A DNA stretch of 64,000 nucleotides from Cordia subcordata (Eukaryota > Streptophyta > Magnoliopsida > Boraginales > Cordiaceae). Both the position numbers and the translations under genes were made by a program. The stretch is taken from positions 7,941,001 to 8,005,000 of the forward strand of contig JAPTOF010000020.1 in assembly GCA_028554755.1 (NCBI GenBank). The letters run 5' to 3'. How positions within the stretch are numbered: the stretch's first letter is position 1; each line of letters begins with the position of its first letter. Below the pieces are notes generated by a model. The model saw only the letters and a program-made list of their open reading frames with translations, ran no database searches and was not told where the DNA came from. Positions 59,414 to 64,000 of this stretch are shown here, in pieces.

Positions 59414-59734
59414 TTAGTGTCTTCAAGAAAATTCAACTTAGTTTTTTTTTCCTTTCTAGAAAAGTTTATTTCAATTTTTTGAAAATGGCAAAAAGAATTT
59501 AAACAAAAATCCCAAAATGACAATAACAATTGCAATTATTTTTTTTTTAAGGATAGAAAACTAAATATAAAAGTACTGAAAAGGGAAAAGTTGAAAAAAA
59601 ATATGAATTAATACTAAATTTACAAATAAAACAAAGTTAAAAGAAAAAAAATAGTGAAAATATCCAAGTTAAGAGTGAAATGATCAGAGCAAAAAATAAA
59701 AAGAAGAAAAAAGGAATTAGTTTTGACAGACTAA

Positions 59735-60194
59735 GAGGGTGTTTGGTTTGGCTTTTTTTCTGGTCAAACCTACTTAAAGCCTAATTTAAGCTAATGAAAG
59801 TGTTTGTTTTAATTAAAAACGTACTTTTTTTAAGTGGCTTTAAGTAAAAAAAAAAAAAGTTCCCCAACCCTAGTTTTTGCTTTTTATGGCTTTAAGTACT
59901 TTGAAAAAAAGCAAGTTTGACCAAATCATTTACTATTTTATCCTTACCTTTTTATTTTTATTACAAAAATATCTTTACTCTTTGATTTTATACTTACCTT
60001 TTTAAATTCTATTTTAATGTCCTTAATAGTTATTTTAACCATATAATTTACTTTAATCAAACATGTAAATACTTATTTTTATAACTACAACTTTTATTCA
60101 AACATATAACTACTTAAAGTCGACAATAAAAAAAAGTCACTTAAAGCCATAAGTACTTTAAGTAACTTTTTCATAAGCCAATCCAAACACCCTC
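59735..60194. mobile_element. Tourist-like MITE, copy 2
   Basis: 460 bp, same family and orientation as the copy at 58945, with ends GAGGGTGTTTGG / CCAAACACCCTC and a TAA duplication (59732-59734, 60195-60197). Also in the right arm of the foldback. Confidence 0.82.
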
Positions 60195-61042
60195 TAAATA
60201 AAATTTCAAAGCTAACTAAAACCAGTAACTTAAAATAATAACCAAAAAACCATATTTCTCAAAAGATGAGTTAACACCAAATTTATAAATACAATAAAAT
60301 TAGAAAAAAAATAGAAATCACAAAAAAATTGAAACAAAAAATTATTGTAAAGAATAAAATAATTGAAACAAAATATAAAAAGAAAAAGAAAAAGTTACTA
60401 TAGTATTGGATCGAAAATACAGAGAAAAAGAAAAAAAAAAACAACTTAGAAGTTAAACTTAGTATGTTCGGAAAAAAAGAAACATATCAATGTCTTGATT
60501 AGGGACAAAAAGTAAAAAAAAGACAACTGTATGTGCGCTCGAATAATAAAAAAAAATATCTTTTTTTTTAAAATGAGAGATAACACTAAATTATAAACTT
60601 TTGATTATTTCAATGTTAAATTTTCTAATTTCTAGTTTTCAATTTTAAAATTTTTAAAGTTTTTAAAATTTCCATTTTTAAATGTTTTTGTTTTTTTTTC
60701 AAATTTTATTTTAATTTTTTAATTTCTTAATTTTTATTTTTTATTTTTAACTTTTTGATTAAAATTATTATTGAAATTACAACATTAGTAAAAAAAAACA
60801 ATAATTTTGTGTTTTGAAAATATTAACTTAAACTTTGTGTCTTCGAGACACTGAGTTTAAAAAAATTTATGTGGCAAAAATTGTCACATGTGTTAATTCA
60901 TATCAACATTACTTATTTAAACTTTGTGTCTTCAAAATACAAAATACAAAGTTACTGAAGATGGCCGTTTAACTTATTTATTTGACAAATCGGTCGTTTT
61001 GATATAAATTTTACAAAATGTGATTAATTTGGTCATTATCTC

Positions 61043-61523
61043 AAGTCAAAGCATCCTAGATCTGGATCGCTTCTCTGTATCATTCTTCTACTTCTGGGCA
61101 TTCCATGATGTAAGCCAACGAAAGATCCAAGTATATCTACAGGTTCAGCTAGCATTTTCACATTTTCTCTCCCTCTCGTCTTACTTTTATACACTTCGTC
61201 TCGACTCTATTGGCTTTGCTTCTTGTATTCTTCAACTTTTTTCAGACGAACTGAAAAGATTTAAAAGAAGAATTACTGTTGCTTTCGTCTAGAAAGCTCT
61301 ATTAGTTTGAGAAATTCTAGCATATCCTCTAAAGGAAGAGAGATCCAGAGAGACAAGAGCATGGGTTTTGCTTACTGATCTATTCTACTGTAGGGATCTA
61401 GTGCTGAGAATTGTTTAATCTTACATAAATAGCTAAGTTTATTGTTCTTGTCAAGTTCTTAGATGCATATGCAAATCTAAACCATTATTATGTCCTTCAT
61501 AATTCTGTTTGATGGTGATGCAG
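61043..61523 (+). other. Possible upstream part of a host gene
   Basis: Composition becomes more even after the foldback element, with CT-rich stretches (TTTTCTCTCCCTCTCG) such as occur in plant 5' UTRs and introns. The 90-codon plus frame ending at 61292 shows no domain I recognise. Sequence before 61524 ends in a pyrimidine-poor but acceptable acceptor (GATGCAG). Confidence 0.2.
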
Positions 61524-61616
61524 GTCTTTAGTGTCTTGGCTGGTCATCCCCTATTCGTTGCTGTATTCTTTCTCTACTCAACTTTGATTTATAATAAGTC
61601 AACGAGAAGCTCTGAG
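61524..61616 (+). CDS. Possible internal exon of a membrane protein
   Basis: 93 bases, exactly 31 codons, flanked by CAG and GTATGA, matching splice acceptor and donor rules. The translation is hydrophobic (FSVLAGHPLFVAVFFLYSTLIY followed by KSTRSSE; hydrophobic core about 16-20 residues) and could form one membrane span. I do not recognise the protein, and no other exon is identified with confidence. Confidence 0.35.
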
Positions 61617-62147
61617 GTATGACATTATTGCTATCCATTATGTTTCTAGATTTGGTTTGTTTAGTGACTTGAAATTGAGATGGAAAAAGTTGAATATCAA
61701 GATGTATAAAACAAATTAAGCTACTTGCCAGACCTCTAATAATTTCACAATAGTTTCTTTGCTAAGTAATTTCACAATAGTTGAAGGATAAAAAAGTTGT
61801 TCTTTTTCGTCAAATACAGATGCTTATAAGCTGTTAAAAAAAGTTGGCATTGTTGGCTTATCTTTTACCTGCTTTTATAAGCATCTAAAAGGTACTTGTG
61901 AGCTGAGTACCCAAACATATTATTAGTTATTTGTGTAGATGGTCAACTCGACAATTGAGATTTTGTGACAATAAGAGTCTCAAGATTCCTATTAGGTGGG
62001 TACCGGCGATACTAACTATGGAAAAATAAGATAAGTTGGTCCCTTTCTTCTCCCTTGTCCATGCTTTTATAGCTTTATGGACTCAAAATTGCTCCATAAT
62101 TTCCTCTTTGCGTAAATCATTTTGGTTGACCCAACGGAAAAGGTTAC
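61617..62147. other. Intergenic or intronic DNA
   Basis: No coding exon seen. Composition is mildly AT-rich. If 61524-61616 is an exon, this would be part of the following intron. Confidence 0.3.
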
Positions 62148-62150
62148 TTA

Positions 62151-62375
62151 AGCCCTGTTTGGATTGGGTTTTTTAAGGGAAAAAATATTTTTTTTTTTAA
62201 AAAAAATTACATTATTTTTACAATAATTATTTAATTTGGCTTTTAAAAAAGTTAAAATTTTGAAAAAAAATTTCAAATGCAGTTTTTTTTAGAAGTCAGA
62301 ATTTTTAGCTTCTAAAAAAAATTATTTTTTAAAAATTGTTAAAAAATACTTTTGAAAAAAATCAATCAAAACAAG
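62151..62375. mobile_element. Degenerate MITE-like element
   Basis: 225 bp of A/T-run-rich DNA with imperfect inverted ends (AGCCCTGTTTGGATTGGG on the left; the complement of ATCAATCAAAACAAG on the right) and TTA on both sides (62148-62150, 62376-62378). Confidence 0.55.
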
Positions 62376-62378
62376 TTA

Positions 62379-62668
62379 ATTCGGTTATCTTTCTTATGAG
62401 CCCTAAAAAGGGCCTTGTCTTTTGTTAAATACAAAAATAGCCAATACTGTCACGTCCCCACTCCTTACGTCTTGAAGTCTTTTAGACATGAAGAGTAATG
62501 CTTTAATTTTCGTGTGGAGTACTTTTGGAGCATCATCTTTTTTTAATCATTATTTCCTTTTCTGACGCTAAACACCAATATGCGACTTTAGTGCAATCGA
62601 TGAATTTTTAACGCCGAAATGTTAATAACAATTTAAAGAAAATTTAGTGACTTCTCAATAATAACGGT
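62379..62668. other. Intergenic DNA
   Basis: No gene seen. It contains motifs that look like worn units of the following minisatellite. Confidence 0.4.
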
Positions 62669-63140
62669 TGTGATGAAAATCTACGGTTGAAACATTAATT
62701 GTGGCTTGATGAAAATAAAAGAAAAACACTAAAATAAAAGAAAAACACTAGTAATGAGCCTGATGAAAATCTAATGCTCAAAAGTTGATTATAGGCCTGA
62801 TGAAAGTCAAAGGCCAAAATGTGGTAATATACCTGATGAAAATCAAAGACCGAAATGTGGTAATAAGCCTGATGAAGATCAAAGGCCGAAAGGTTGGCGT
62901 AAGCCTGATGAAAATTAAAGGCCATAATATCGGTAGTGGGCCTGATGAAAATTAAAAGCTGAAATGTGGTAACAGGTTTAATGACAATCAAAGGCCGAAA
63001 CATTGTAATGGACCTGATGAAAATCAAAGGCCGAAATGTGATAATAAACCTGATGAAAATCAAATGCCGAAAGCTTATAATGGGCCCAATGAAAACCAAA
63101 GGCCCAAATATAGGTGCTAGGCTTGATGAAAATTAAATGG
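62669..63140. repeat. 36-bp minisatellite, about 11 units
   Basis: CCTGATGAAAATCAAAGGCC-like starts occur at 62759, 62796, 62832, 62868, 62904, 62941, 62977, 63013, 63049, 63085 and 63122, so the period is 36 (three intervals are 37). Two decayed units precede it at about 62669 and 62705. Its minus-strand translation gives a 12-residue repeat frame of 134 codons that I do not consider a gene. Confidence 0.9.
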
Positions 63141-63261
63141 TACTAGAGAATTCTTCTCATTATAAACAAAATACAAATCTTTTATGAAACTAATTTAACA
63201 CAAAATTTTGGTGTTTAAGGGTATAAAATAGACACGAAAGACTCCAAGCTCCCTCTACTAA
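63141..63261. other. Short intergenic stretch
   Basis: Nothing recognised. Confidence 0.4.
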
Positions 63262-63533
63262 AAGTGTGTTTGGAATGATCTTATTTTAAGATGCTTATCC
63301 TATTGTAATTTGGAAATATCTTATAAGATTTAAGATGTCTTATCATATATACTATGCATTCTAAAGCTGTAAAAAATAAAATAGGAATGATTGTTTATTT
63401 CTTAAAAGATAAAAAGTATGATTTTGTTTTAAATTTTTATATGATACATGATAAGATTTCTTAAATCTTATAAGATTTACCCTCATTTTAATAAAATAAG
63501 TATCTTAAAATAAGACTATAACAAACAAAGCAT
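63262..63533. mobile_element. Tourist-like MITE, second family
   Basis: 272 bp with inverted ends of about 35 bp (shared core TCTTATTTTAAGATGCTTAT, inverted at 63495-63520) and TAA on both sides (63259-63261, 63534-63536). Internal motifs such as CTTATAAGATTTAAGA also recur in inverted orientation. Confidence 0.7.
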
Positions 63534-63536
63534 AAG

Positions 63537-64000
63537 AAACTAATCCAGAATCATAATTTTCTAAAAACCAATAACACCCACACCTTTTATTTTCCTTGTC
63601 GAGTTAGCAGCACCCGTTTTGTGCACGTGGACATTCACATAAGATCACGGTATTATACTCTCAGTATAAGCAGATAAGCTAGTGTATAATATATGTCAGT
63701 TAGTTATCCTCATCATATATATGATACTTTAATTTTTTCTTTCTTAGAGTAACTGTATTGCGTTATATATCAACTATGCCCCAAACTAATTAACTCGAAT
63801 GATATGTATTCAGTCGGTTATTTAATTTAAATATAAAATTAGGCCCAAATTGATCATCTCGAATAATTAAGCAAACATGATACTAACTTATAAAAGATCA
63901 GCCGGATCATGGTGGACCTATCCAGCTGAATATGTCCTGTGATGGCTTTCAAGATGCTAAAATATAGAAAGAAGTAAGCGGGTAAAATGGGTGGTACTGA
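63537..64000. other. Intergenic DNA to window end
   Basis: No gene or repeat recognised; AT-rich. Confidence 0.4.

Larger units (their letters stand above)
57240..61042. mobile_element. 3.8-kb foldback element with 1.3-kb inverted arms
   Basis: The left arm (57240-58564) and right arm (58743-61042) are inverted copies, aligned from GAGATAATGACC at the left end to GGTCATTATCTC at the right end. The right arm is longer only because two MITEs (469 and 460 bp) are inserted in it. Each arm's outer and inner ends also resemble each other in inverted orientation (for example ACCAAAATGA and ACCAACT motifs), so each arm may be a TIR element, placed twice head to head. No transposase frame and no target duplication seen. 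A transcript would fold into a long hairpin. Confidence 0.8.

Noticed and set aside
62695..63099. 134-codon minus frame with 12-residue repeats; also considered as CRISPR-like
   Set aside because: It is the translation of the 36-bp minisatellite. There are no unique spacers between units and the context is a plant chromosome.

Overview
The window looks like a plant nuclear chromosome, probably a eudicot. It is AT-rich, carries degenerate plant-type transposons and MITEs, and holds many rearranged copies of an endogenous pararetrovirus (family Caulimoviridae). I cannot name the host species.

Bases 1 to about 51222 are almost entirely one endogenous caulimovirid. At least two dozen pieces lie on both strands, and the array runs off the left edge. 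Piecing landmarks together without joining any gene, the viral unit is about 8.0 kb. It holds: an intergenic region (IR) with a TATA box and a nearby polyadenylation signal; a long leader with a predicted stem; a primer-binding site (PBS) matching initiator Met tRNA; a movement protein ORF (MP); a coat protein ORF (CP) ending in a CCHC zinc knuckle; a Pol region with aspartic protease, reverse transcriptase and RNase H and no integrase; and a downstream ORF of about 530 codons that I call dORF. dORF starts inside the last codons of Pol and has an Arg/Gly-rich N terminus, an aromatic-rich core, a charged helix and an acidic tail. MP-CP-Pol order, tRNA-Met PBS and lack of integrase fit the petuvirus/florendovirus/solendovirus side of the family; I cannot fix the genus. 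No copy is complete or has all genes open.

The best-preserved stretches are 4187-12639 (+), 17214-24140 (-), 24303-31128 (+), 31526-36879 (+), 39668-45910 (+) and 45911-51222 (-). Between them are short shuffled pieces, a 1002-bp tandem duplication in dORF, a 104-bp tandem duplication in Pol, and one 0.4-kb piece (31153-31525) that resembles the same IR but is strongly diverged, so it probably comes from a second related virus. Many frame breaks fall at CAG/CTG trinucleotides with recurring replacement patterns, which suggests long-read base-calling errors at methylated CHG sites rather than true mutation.

Bases 51223-64000 are host DNA without a convincing complete gene. They contain a possible degenerate CACTA-like element, split by a small LTR element with no coding capacity on the minus strand (51990-53853); AT-rich degenerate tandem repeats (54720-55640); a 3.8-kb inverted-repeat (foldback) element (57240-61042) with a GC-rich palindrome at its centre and two Tourist-like MITEs in one arm; one possible membrane-protein exon (61524-61616); two more MITE-like elements; and a 36-bp minisatellite (62759-63140).
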